7,001 nt of DNA from Kiritimatiellia bacterium (GCA_017965685.1 JAGCPM010000239.1:1-7001), one strand, 5' to 3'. Shown: positions 1 through 5,272, counted from the first letter of the stretch. The notes: generated from the sequence alone by a model not told the origin. Numbers and translations are program-made.

Positions 1-16
1 ATTTTCGACTTCCGCA

Positions 17-38
17 CGGGAACGCCTCCGCGTTCCCG
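17..38. repeat. Perfect 9-bp palindromic hairpin element
   Basis: Positions 17-25 (CGGGAACGC) pair perfectly with 30-38 (GCGTTCCCG) around a CTCC loop. It lies about 160 bases past the sulfatase stop. No T-run follows directly on either strand (the nearest is TTTT at 47-50 on the plus strand), so it is not a canonical intrinsic terminator. It could be a REP-like dispersed palindrome or a 3'-end stabilising hairpin. I see no gene in the rest of 1-200. Confidence 0.5.
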
Positions 39-200
39 AAGCCGAATTTTCACTTAACGCAAAATGGAAATCTTCACTTCACCCTTTGTTTACAGGGTTG
101 CTAACGTTTTCATGCCCGAAAAAATGGGGAACCTCCAAGGTAAAGTAAGAATTTTTATCGTAAGAGGACAATCCGCGCCAAAAACCATGATACACCTACG

Positions 201-1682
201 TCACTCTCCCAGTCGTTCGTCCAGGATGGCGGTCATTTCGGCAAGGCGCGATTGTTGGTCTGCATCGCCCGAACGGTCGCAGGACTGGAATGGGTCTTCT
301 GCAACATTGTATAGCCGCACCTTTGCCCCACCCTCGCGGATTCTGGTGCGAAGCGCCACCCAATCGCCGACGCGCACCATCTGCTGAAGTCCACGCACGT
401 CGCCCTTGCGCTCCGCAAACTCGCGGAAACCCCCGCTGGACGAGCCGTATGGATATTCATACTGAGTGTACACCTCGGAGGGCATCGGCTCGTAGCGTCC
501 CTCCGCCGCCGCGCCAAGGAACCGCATCCAAGCCTGCGACTGCGACGGCGAGGAATCGACAGTGCCTGCCGCAATCACGCCCGGCCAGCGGATTATCGCC
601 GGAACGCGCATGCCGCCCTCGAACACATCGCGCTTCAGTCCGTCGAAAGGCCCCGCAGAGCCGAAAGTTCGCGGGTCGGCGCCGTTTGCGTCCGCCGGGC
701 CATTGTCGGAAGTGAAGATGATTATCGTCTTGTCGGCGATTCCGAGCTTTTCAAGGTGGCGCATGAGGTCGCCGATAGCATCGTCGAATCGCGTAATGGC
801 CGTGGCATAGCGGGCGGCGGGCGCAGGGAGAGAGCGGTACTGCGGACCGATCCAGGTGTTGCGCAATTCAAGCTGTTCCTTTTCGAGCGGCCACGATACT
901 CCTTCCGCCGGATACGGACGCCCCGGCACATGAAGCCGTTCCTTATGAAGAAGCGTATCGTCCGAGCGGCTTGAACCGTGAATCGTATTGATGGCGAAAT
1001 ACAGAAAGAACGGCTGGTCGGGCGCAGTTGCCACATGGTCGCTCGCAAGCTGCTTCACCTTAGCCGTGAAGAGGTCGGTGGAGTAGATGCCTTCCGCGCC
1101 TTCCGTCGCATCGGTGCGGTTTTCGGTAATTCCCATGTACGCGCCGCGAACATATCCCCTATAGTGGTAGTAGGTGTGCCCGGCAAGATGGTCAAGGAAT
1201 CCGTAGTAATAGTCAAAACCACGGTCGAGCGGATGCGAAGTCACGCTCTCGCCGGATTCCCCGCCGCCGGCAATCCCCCACTTGCCGACCGCCCATGTCG
1301 CATAGCCGTGTTCGCGCATTACCGTGCCAAGCGTGTTCGTCTCGGAGAAAGCGCGGTCGAAGCAATTGTCACGAAGCGAACACTCGCCTTGCCTCTGCCC
1401 AGTAAGTATGGACGCGCGGCTCGGAGCGCAAACGGGCGCGGCGCAGTAATGGTCGGTCAGCGTCACGCCGCTCGCGGCAAGGCGGTCGAGATTTGGCGTC
1501 TTTATGTGCGGCAGACCCTCGGCGCGGGCATTCTGCCAATTGAAGCCGGTATCGCCCCATCCGAGATCGTCCGCGAGTATGAAGATGATGTTGGGCTTGC
1601 CTGACCCTACCGTCCCTAGCGCCGAACACGTCAACGCGAGACATACGCCCAGCAAGAAGACCATTCTTCGCAGACGTTTCAT
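201..1682 (-). CDS. Secreted sulfatase of the FGly-dependent (S1/arylsulfatase) family
   Basis: This 493-residue protein hydrolyses sulfate esters, probably on a sulfated glycan outside the cytoplasm. Residues 1-23 form a signal peptide (MKRLRR, a hydrophobic core, then a likely cut after SALG). Metal ligands are in ADD (D38, D39) and SDNG (D326, N327). The formylglycine motif is CAPSR with C85, so activation needs a sulfatase-maturating enzyme, which is not in this window. GKWG (K134) replaces the common GKWH. GLKRDVFEGGMRVP (K350-P361) is the conserved C-lobe segment. The stretch after residue 378 seems shorter than usual, lacking the typical 'DGIS-LPTL' region. I chose ATG 1682 over GTG 1706 because it overlaps the upstream stop as ATGA, has an AAGGCGAGG ribosome site, and starts a clean signal peptide. 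Family assignment is secure; the substrate is unknown. Confidence 0.93.
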   Translation of the reverse strand: MKRLRRMVFLLGVCLALTCSALGTVGSGKPNIIFILADDLGWGDTGFNWQNARAEGLPHIKTPNLDRLAASGVTLTDHYCAAPVCAPSRASILTGQRQGECSLRDNCFDRAFSETNTLGTVMREHGYATWAVGKWGIAGGGESGESVTSHPLDRGFDYYYGFLDHLAGHTYYHYRGYVRGAYMGITENRTDATEGAEGIYSTDLFTAKVKQLASDHVATAPDQPFFLYFAINTIHGSSRSDDTLLHKERLHVPGRPYPAEGVSWPLEKEQLELRNTWIGPQYRSLPAPAARYATAITRFDDAIGDLMRHLEKLGIADKTIIIFTSDNGPADANGADPRTFGSAGPFDGLKRDVFEGGMRVPAIIRWPGVIAAGTVDSSPSQSQAWMRFLGAAAEGRYEPMPSEVYTQYEYPYGSSSGGFREFAERKGDVRGLQQMVRVGDWVALRTRIREGGAKVRLYNVAEDPFQSCDRSGDADQQSRLAEMTAILDERLGE

Positions 1683-2548
1683 TTCGCCTCGCCTTGCTTT
1701 AGCCACGACTTCACTTCGCGCGGGAAGTTGGTTTCGAGGATGGTGAAGCCGTTTGCGACTAGCCAGCCCCAGCCGTCCTCCGGCGACCCCATGAGCGACG
1801 CGCGGTCGTCATGCCCGGCGGTGTGGTTATACCATGTCGCCGCAACGAATGCACGCGAGCCGCTCTCAAGAACCTTCGGCAGCAACGCGAACGTGCGCGT
1901 ATCGGTCGAGGCGAAGCGGAACTGGAACGCGAACGGCTTGAAGTTAGCAAGCCACTCGTCAACATACGTGTCGAGGTTCGCGATCTTGTCCTCGATTACC
2001 GGGCAGTAAACCACCTTTTCAAGGTCGTCGCCAAACACCGCCCTCGCCTTTGCGTAGGGCCAATCGAGCACAAACACCGTCTCTTCCAGCGTTCCGCACT
2101 TCTTCGCGAGTTCAAGAATCTGCGGAACGAGCGCGCCGCCGTCCTGTCCGGCCTTGTCGAGATAAAGCCGCACCCTGCCCTTGGCGGAGAGCATGTATTC
2201 CTCAAGTGTCGGTATCTTTTCCGCAGTGGTCTGTCCGAGCGCATCGCGCAGATTGAGCCGTTTTATCTCCTCCAGCGTCATATCGGCGATATATCCCTGT
2301 CCGATCGTCACCCGCGCGACATGCAGATCGTGCAGAATCACAAGATGTCCGTCCTTCGTGCGCCGCACGTCCGTCTCGACAATATCGACCCCGTAGCGAA
2401 TTGCGTTTTCAAGCGCGGCAAGCGAATTCTCCGGCGCAAGTTTCCAGTCCGCCCTGTGGCTCGCCACCAGGACACCATTCGTTTTCATTCCCCCAAACGA
2501 TACAACGGCCGACATCATCGCCATCACCACCATCATAACTTGCTTCAT
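1679..2548 (-). CDS. Exported glycerophosphodiester phosphodiesterase (GDPD family)
   Basis: This 289-residue protein of typical family length likely cleaves glycerophosphodiesters to glycerol 3-phosphate and an alcohol, in the periplasm or at the surface. Residues 1-20 are a methionine-rich signal peptide. The GDPD signatures are in order: HR at 31-32, PENS at 39-42, ETD with E58 and D60, LHD with H73 and D74, and LDK with K132, followed by a TIM-barrel-like remainder. ATG 2548 is preceded by a strong AAAGGAG ribosome site seven bases away. The stop overlaps the sulfatase start (ATGA), so the two are probably translationally coupled. The 81 bases between this gene and the HU-like gene hold only a weak promoter-like string, so read-through from upstream is likely. 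The real substrate could be a phosphodiester-decorated glycan rather than a lipid head group; that is inference. Confidence 0.9.
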   Translation of the reverse strand: MKQVMMVVMAMMSAVVSFGGMKTNGVLVASHRADWKLAPENSLAALENAIRYGVDIVETDVRRTKDGHLVILHDLHVARVTIGQGYIADMTLEEIKRLNLRDALGQTTAEKIPTLEEYMLSAKGRVRLYLDKAGQDGGALVPQILELAKKCGTLEETVFVLDWPYAKARAVFGDDLEKVVYCPVIEDKIANLDTYVDEWLANFKPFAFQFRFASTDTRTFALLPKVLESGSRAFVAATWYNHTAGHDDRASLMGSPEDGWGWLVANGFTILETNFPREVKSWLKQGEAK

Positions 2549-2629
2549 CTCGCGTCTCCTTTCGACTTGTCAACGACGTGAAATCGCAAACATATTGTTA
2601 AATGTAGCCAGTAAGCAAACTCTTCCAAT

Positions 2630-3475
2630 TCACCGCACTTCACCGACGAAACGGACGTTGCGGCGATAGGACAGTATCGGCGCTGAAGGGTCCAAAGCGG
2701 CTTCCTCCGTACCATAGGTCTCTATCACCAGCCGACAGTCGCGGACGCTCGGCGGCGCGTCAAGCCTAAGGCGCAAACGCAGATACTCTCCGCCCGAAAG
2801 CGTAACTTCGCACCGTCCCAGCATTTCGCCTTCTCGGGTCTCAAGCCACGCGCACCCCCGCGCTTTCGCATCGTCCGCTGACGGCGGCGGAAGATAGATG
2901 TTCTGCCCGGTTACCGTAATTTCGTTCTCCGCATCGACCTCTCCGCTCTTCTGTCTAGGACCGCCCACGACGCTGTCGATGCCGTCCACGTTCCGCATCG
3001 CATTCACAAGCCGCACCTTCGCCAGCGAATACCTGAGGGAAGGACAAACCGTGGCGCGCACTTCCAGATGATTCTTGTCCGGATTGGCCGCGTCGTTTGC
3101 ATGCGCAACCGTTCCCGTCGCGTAAGGCTTGAGCGTCACGAGGTTTCCGAGGCGGACCGCGTTGCCAGTGCGCGCGATATACTCGGGAATCACTCCGCAG
3201 AGCGTGTTGAGTATGTTCTCGACCGCCTCGACGCGCAAGTTCAGTCCGGCCATGCGCAGCTCATCCGCAATTGCGCCGAGCCCGACTATGTTGTCGTTGT
3301 CGCTTTCAAGCTGCAGCCGATATTGTGGAATATCGCCGGAACGGGCGCACGGAACCGTCCTGAACCGCACGCCATCGCGCAGCAAAAAGCTCCGCGCATC
3401 AATCTGTGCATCCGAACGGGAACGGCTGGGTCTGCCGCTCATTCTCTTCGGTGCCATAAAGGATTTCTTTTTCAT
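2630..3475 (-). CDS. HU-like DNA-binding protein with C-terminal DUF4469-like domain
   Basis: This 281-residue protein starts with a basic, probably disordered tail (KKK, PKR, RPSRSRS within residues 1-22). Residues about 60-150 resemble the HU/IHF-like domain found in gut bacteria (ADELRMAGLNL, then VENILN and VRLGNLVTLKPY, as in HU proteins). Residues about 185-278 resemble the immunoglobulin-like DUF4469 domain (ENEITVTGQNIYLPPPSADD through SYRRNVRFVGEV). Proteins with this pairing are usually annotated only as DNA-binding. It may be nucleoid-associated or structural; no function is established here. The gene begins a run with the GDPD and sulfatase genes and has a very good promoter plus a 22-bp repeat array upstream. 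ATG 3475 has only a weak AGGG ribosome site; Met7 is an alternative start but has none. Domain calls are from sequence resemblance, not a search. Confidence 0.75.
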   Translation of the reverse strand: MKKKSFMAPKRMSGRPSRSRSDAQIDARSFLLRDGVRFRTVPCARSGDIPQYRLQLESDNDNIVGLGAIADELRMAGLNLRVEAVENILNTLCGVIPEYIARTGNAVRLGNLVTLKPYATGTVAHANDAANPDKNHLEVRATVCPSLRYSLAKVRLVNAMRNVDGIDSVVGGPRQKSGEVDAENEITVTGQNIYLPPPSADDAKARGCAWLETREGEMLGRCEVTLSGGEYLRLRLRLDAPPSVRDCRLVIETYGTEEAALDPSAPILSYRRNVRFVGEVR

Positions 3476-3506
3476 ACTTTACCCTATAATTCGATGATTC
3501 CCGCGT

Positions 3507-3536
3507 ATTATACCATTTTATAGGCACCCTTTGCAA
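3507..3536 (-). promoter_or_regulatory. Sigma70-type promoter of the HU-like gene
   Basis: On the minus strand, TTGCAA (3531-3536) is followed by an 18-base spacer and a perfect TATAAT (3507-3512) preceded by TG-N, an extended -10. Transcription should start near 3500, leaving a leader of about 25 bases before ATG 3475. The box matches the Fic promoter in both elements, which supports it as this organism's housekeeping promoter form. Confidence 0.8.
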
Positions 3537-3564
3537 CTGTCCCTGCCTAGCGTACGTGCGAAAG

Positions 3565-3652
3565 TAGTACTGTTTATGAACAAATGTAGCACTATTTTTG
3601 CGCATAAATAGTACTATTTATGAACAAAAATAGTACTATTCTTAAGCAACAC
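3565..3652. repeat. Four tandem 22-bp repeats with palindromic AGTACT cores
   Basis: Four head-to-tail units start at 3565, 3587, 3609 and 3631, exactly 22 bases apart. Units 1 and 3 match at 19 of 22 positions. The consensus begins TAGTACTATTTATGAACAAA. Unit 3 lies within a 20-bp perfect palindrome (3603-3622, centred on AGTACT) and unit 4 within a 12-bp one (3629-3640). Same-face spacing of about two helical turns and the position 29 bases upstream of the -35 box suggest an operator array for a dimeric regulator. There are no unique spacers, so it is not CRISPR. The binding factor is unknown. Confidence 0.8.
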
Positions 3653-3666
3653 CTAGAGTATGTCAA
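3638..3666 (-). promoter_or_regulatory. Candidate distal promoter upstream of the 22-bp array
   Basis: A perfect minus-strand TTGACA (3661-3666) is followed by 17 bases and AAGAAT (3638-3643), a 4/6 match to the -10 consensus, overlapping repeat unit 4. If used, the array would be transcribed as part of a longer leader for the HU-like gene. The weak -10 box keeps this tentative. Confidence 0.3.
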
Positions 3667-3796
3667 CGCTAGTCCCAGGTGTACCAAGGATTACGCCTAG
3701 GACATTCCACATCCTCCCCCCTACTGTTAGGCTGTTCAGCGGCAACATGAAGAATGCGAGCGCCGCGAACCCCACTGCTATCATCATTTTCTTCAT
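3653..3796 (-). CDS. Small hydrophobic protein, 47 residues, unknown function
   Basis: The ORF begins MKKMMIAVGFAALAFFMLPL, a positively charged start followed by a hydrophobic stretch (residues 4-20) typical of a signal or membrane segment. A second hydrophobic patch (WNVLGVILG, residues 30-38) follows. ATG 3796 has a strong GGAGGAG ribosome site seven bases upstream, the main reason to believe it is translated. It is the last unit of the header-repeat row, after copy C and the heptamer repeat, and its stop directly abuts the 22-bp array. A long imperfect hairpin lies inside its 3' half, so the C-terminal residues may be non-coding DNA read by chance or a truncated remnant. No family recognised. 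Confidence 0.5.
   Translation of the reverse strand: MKKMMIAVGFAALAFFMLPLNSLTVGGRMWNVLGVILGTPGTSVDIL
3672..3703 (-). other. Imperfect 12-bp hairpin inside the 47-residue ORF
   Basis: Positions 3672-3683 and 3692-3703 form a stem around an 8-base loop. In minus-strand RNA, 10 pairs are canonical, one is a G-U wobble and one is mismatched. No U-run follows, so it is not a standard terminator. It may be an RNA structure at the 3' end of the operon or an inverted repeat of a mobile sequence. Confidence 0.45.
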
Positions 3797-3810
3797 CTTC
3801 TCTCCTCCAC

Positions 3811-3838
3811 TGGATATTGGTTATTGGATATTGGATAT
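3811..3838. repeat. Heptamer tandem repeat (TGGATAT)x4
   Basis: Four consecutive 7-base units read TGGATAT, TGGTTAT, TGGATAT, TGGATAT. On the minus strand this lies between header copy C and the ribosome site of the 47-residue ORF, and it supplies the stop of the copy C leader frame. A decayed version lies at 5081-5107, next to copy A. Confidence 0.75.
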
Positions 3839-3913
3839 TTGCACATTTTCACATTTCCCGCTCCCCCTGAGCAGAGCGGCAGCGGACAAGTTGATTCGTG
3901 CAAATGGTTTCAT
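3821..3913 (-). CDS. Header-repeat leader ORF C, 30 residues
   Basis: The frame starts MKPFARINLSAAALLRGSGK and ends at a TAA inside the heptamer repeat. ATG 3913 has a consensus AAAGGAG ribosome site six bases upstream. The product has no recognisable domain. It ends 24 bases before the start of the 47-residue ORF, which could place it as a translated leader keeping ribosomes near that start. It could equally be repeat DNA with a chance frame; the plus strand of this repeat is also partly open. Confidence 0.35.
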   Translation of the reverse strand: MKPFARINLSAAALLRGSGKCENVQISNIQ

Positions 3914-3925
3914 CGGTTGCTCCTT
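3871..3925 (-). repeat. Header repeat, copy C
   Basis: This copy spans the AAGGAG ribosome site (3920-3925), the start codon at 3913 and the conserved MKPFARINLS coding stretch, then diverges. It matches copy B from AAGGAGCAACC through ATC AAC TTG TCC with one difference just before ATG. It lies eight bases after the stop of a possible mini-ORF. Confidence 0.8.
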
Positions 3926-3933
3926 TCGGCAAA

Positions 3934-3996
3934 TCAATACTTTCCGAATATCAAGAACAGTACAATGGCCACCACAACTCTACCTCGTGTTTTCAC
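3934..3996 (-). CDS. Possible 20-residue membrane mini-protein
   Basis: A GTG start at 3996 opens a frame reading MKTRGRVVVAIVLFLIFGKY: basic N-terminus, a hydrophobic span of 12 residues, then KY. It overlaps the end of the lipoprotein gene by 17 bases in another frame and stops eight bases before the copy C ribosome site. No convincing ribosome site precedes the GTG, so translation would rely on coupling. It could instead be the tail of a decayed gene. Confidence 0.25.
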   Translation of the reverse strand: MKTRGRVVVAIVLFLIFGKY

Positions 3997-4612
3997 TGTT
4001 CAACACACTAGGTTTCTCTATAGCCCTCACAATCTCACTCATGTCAGACAATGTACATACCCCCTTGCCAGACAATCTCCCCCTACGCGTGTTTCCATCA
4101 ACTACCATTTCGTCCAGAAATACATCTACTCGCCATTCAATCTTGTCACCACGTTTTACACCGTCCAAAGAAATTTCCATAAGGAACAAATCATTGACAC
4201 TTCCTCTTGCCGGCAGTTCATAGACTTCAAAAGATGGATCAACAATTATGTCTGCATCCTCATAAACCCTCACAACATCAATCTTTTTTCCGCCCGCCGC
4301 AAAAGAGAATGCAGCGCCTTCACACGCCATCACAACATCCATCTCGCCAACCGCCACAGCAGAATCTGTCAGGTTCGTAATCGCAAGAGCGACTACCGTG
4401 CCTCGGGCATCTGCGGGATCCATAGCAGTAATCTTCAATCCCAACCTTGGTGTTTGGCAGCACGAGCATAGGAGTGCGCTGCAGAAAAGTAACGAGGAAC
4501 ACAATTTTATAGCTTTTAGAGTCGGACCCCATTGGTGGGGCGCGAGGGATGAGACGAGAATCCCTCTACACAGAGCGACGGAGGACAAGTTGATTCGTGC
4601 AAATGGTTTCAT
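3980..4612 (-). CDS. Putative lipoprotein fused to a header-repeat N-terminus
   Basis: With the start at ATG 4612 the protein has 210 residues. Residues 1-32 come from header copy B (MKPFARINLSSVALCRGILV and onward). A lipoprotein signal follows: LKAIKLCSSLLFCSALLCSC with C51 as the likely lipidated residue (lipobox L48-C49-S50-C51). The mature part looks all-beta (VALAITNLTDSAVAVGEMDV, then YELPARGS) and faintly recalls LEA14-type beta-sandwich domains; this is weak inference. A strong AAGGAG site six bases before ATG 4612 decides the start, and no better start lies just before the hydrophobic core. The signal region is therefore unusually long, with about 31 residues ahead of it. An in-frame ATG at 4633 is upstream of the ribosome site and is rejected. 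Outer-membrane or periplasm-facing location is inferred; function unknown. Confidence 0.65.
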   Translation of the reverse strand: MKPFARINLSSVALCRGILVSSLAPHQWGPTLKAIKLCSSLLFCSALLCSCCQTPRLGLKITAMDPADARGTVVALAITNLTDSAVAVGEMDVVMACEGAAFSFAAGGKKIDVVRVYEDADIIVDPSFEVYELPARGSVNDLFLMEISLDGVKRGDKIEWRVDVFLDEMVVDGNTRRGRLSGKGVCTLSDMSEIVRAIEKPSVLNSENTR

Positions 4613-4622
4613 GGGTTGCTCC
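4540..4622 (-). repeat. Header repeat, copy B
   Basis: It runs from the end of the 166-residue gene, whose TAA stop adjoins and overlaps the TAAGGAG ribosome site, to the GCGCGAGGG boundary shared with copy A. Relative to copy A it lacks exactly 30 bases in its middle, which keeps the frame. Just beyond its left end lies a 5-bp hairpin (4527-4540, CCCCA/TGGGG). This copy supplies the start and N-terminus of the lipoprotein. Confidence 0.85.
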
Positions 4623-5123
4623 TTACATATCAAGTGCAGAATGACACAATGTTGCGTTCACGACAAAGACATAAAATATAAACGCAAATACTGCGAAAAG
4701 AAGCAACCACAATCCATAACTAATCATGCAATGATGCTCTCTCAGGAACCATTTGGACGAAACTGGAAGATACAACAAAACCGGCATGGACATCAATGGT
4801 ATAAGCACAAGGAGATTAAAAGCGATTTCACCTAAAAGAAACGATATCATTGCAAAAATATAGAAGCACACGACACCTATAAAAGCAAAGAAACGTCTTG
4901 CCCAACCCTTCCCTCTTCGAAGTTCTACTGCACACCCGATAAAAAGCAATGACAAAACGAAAGTTAATCCGCCAGAAGGCATCGTTGTAAAAATTGTTAA
5001 AGCACCCAGAAAGGCGCCTAATGAGAACCCTATTACAGAAACGGTTTTTACAGTCCAAGGTGTTGGCGGCACCGCACCATTGCCCATTGGTTGTTGGGAT
5101 TGGATACTTTCACATTTGCTCAT
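4623..5123 (-). CDS. Multi-pass membrane protein, 166 residues, unknown function
   Basis: After a polar N-terminus (residues 1-25) there are four or five membrane segments at about 27-47, 52-67, 77-97, 99-120 and 136-156. Basic loops between them (ELRRGKGWARR at 67-77, SSKWFLREHH at 122-131) would lie in the cytoplasm by the positive-inside rule. I do not recognise the family. ATG 5123 has an AAAGGAG ribosome site and overlaps the stop of the copy A leader frame as ATGA. The first 15 residues (MSKCESIQSQQPMGN) are encoded by a decayed heptamer repeat like that at 3811-3838, so the N-terminus seems built from repeat DNA. The gene is clearly AT-richer than Fic and the sulfatase operon, consistent with acquisition from elsewhere. 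Confidence 0.75.
   Translation of the reverse strand: MSKCESIQSQQPMGNGAVPPTPWTVKTVSVIGFSLGAFLGALTIFTTMPSGGLTFVLSLLFIGCAVELRRGKGWARRFFAFIGVVCFYIFAMISFLLGEIAFNLLVLIPLMSMPVLLYLPVSSKWFLREHHCMISYGLWLLLFAVFAFIFYVFVVNATLCHSALDM
5081..5107. repeat. Decayed heptamer repeat
   Basis: The units TGCCCAT, TGGTTGT, TGGGAT, TGGATAC resemble the TGGATAT array at 3811-3838. Nearby sequence also matches: minus-strand AAATGTGAAA and then CCAAT occur in both places. Here the repeat is inside the coding sequence of the 166-residue protein. Confidence 0.5.
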
Positions 5124-5260
5124 TTCGCTTCTCCTTTCGCTTTCCCTCTCCCCTCTCGCGCGAGGGATGAGACGAGGATCCCCCTACGCAGAGCGTCCCC
5201 CTTCGCCAAGGCTACTGAGGACAAAACGGAGGACAACTTGATTCGTGCAAAGGGTTTCAT
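5120..5260 (-). CDS. Header-repeat leader ORF A, 46 residues
   Basis: The frame reads MKPFARIKLSSVLSSVALAK, continues with DALRRGILVSSLARE, and ends GEAK. It shares ATGA overlaps at both ends: its ATG overlaps the Fic stop and its TGA overlaps the start of the 166-residue membrane protein. The ribosome site is weak here (AAAGGTAGC instead of AAGGAGC), so initiation probably depends on ribosomes finishing Fic. The product is rich in Ser, Leu, Arg and Lys with no known domain. A role as a coupling leader is plausible. It may also be incidental, since repeats of this sort can be open in several frames. Confidence 0.45.
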   Translation of the reverse strand: MKPFARIKLSSVLSSVALAKGDALRRGILVSSLAREGRGKAKGEAK

Positions 5261-5272
5261 GGGTTGCTACCT
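5158..5272 (-). repeat. Header repeat, copy A (longest)
   Basis: This is the fullest copy, from GGTAGCAACCC before ATG 5260 to the GCGCGAGGG boundary. It has 30 bases absent from copy B, and includes a 12-base tandem duplication (TTGTCCTCCGTT then TTGTCCTCAGTA). At its left end, CCCTCTCGCGCGAGGG (5151-5166) is a near-perfect palindrome. It supplies the stop codon and last residues (GSNP) of Fic. Confidence 0.85.

Noticed and set aside
978..1604. 208-residue plus-strand frame inside the sulfatase
   Set aside because: Antisense shadow in GC-rich DNA; the minus-strand frame carries all the sulfatase motifs.
1683..1706. Upstream GTG start for the sulfatase
   Set aside because: ATG 1682 overlaps the GDPD stop, has a better ribosome site and gives a normal signal peptide.
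1811..2581. 256-residue plus-strand frame opposite the GDPD gene
   Set aside because: Antisense shadow; the minus-strand frame has the signal peptide and the GDPD catalytic residues.
2549..2629. Promoter for GDPD in the 81-base gap
   Set aside because: The best boxes (TTGGAA-N16-TACATT) match the consensus at only four of six positions each.
3399..3605. 68-residue minus-strand frame starting in the 22-bp array
   Set aside because: It runs through the strong promoter and the start of the HU-like gene and has no ribosome site.
3565..3652. 22-bp repeats as a CRISPR array
   Set aside because: Units are directly adjacent with no unique spacers and no cas genes are nearby.
3672..3703. Hairpin as an intrinsic terminator
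   Set aside because: No U-run follows the stem on the minus strand and it lies within an ORF with a good start.
3660..4471. Two long plus-strand frames opposite the lipoprotein and copy C
   Set aside because: They are antisense to a gene with a good ribosome site and lipobox, have no ribosome site of their own, and consist partly of header and heptamer repeat read backwards.
4527..4540. CCCCA/TGGGG hairpin as a terminator or attachment site
   Set aside because: Only five pairs, inside the fused lipoprotein frame, with no T-run and no matching partner seen at another boundary.
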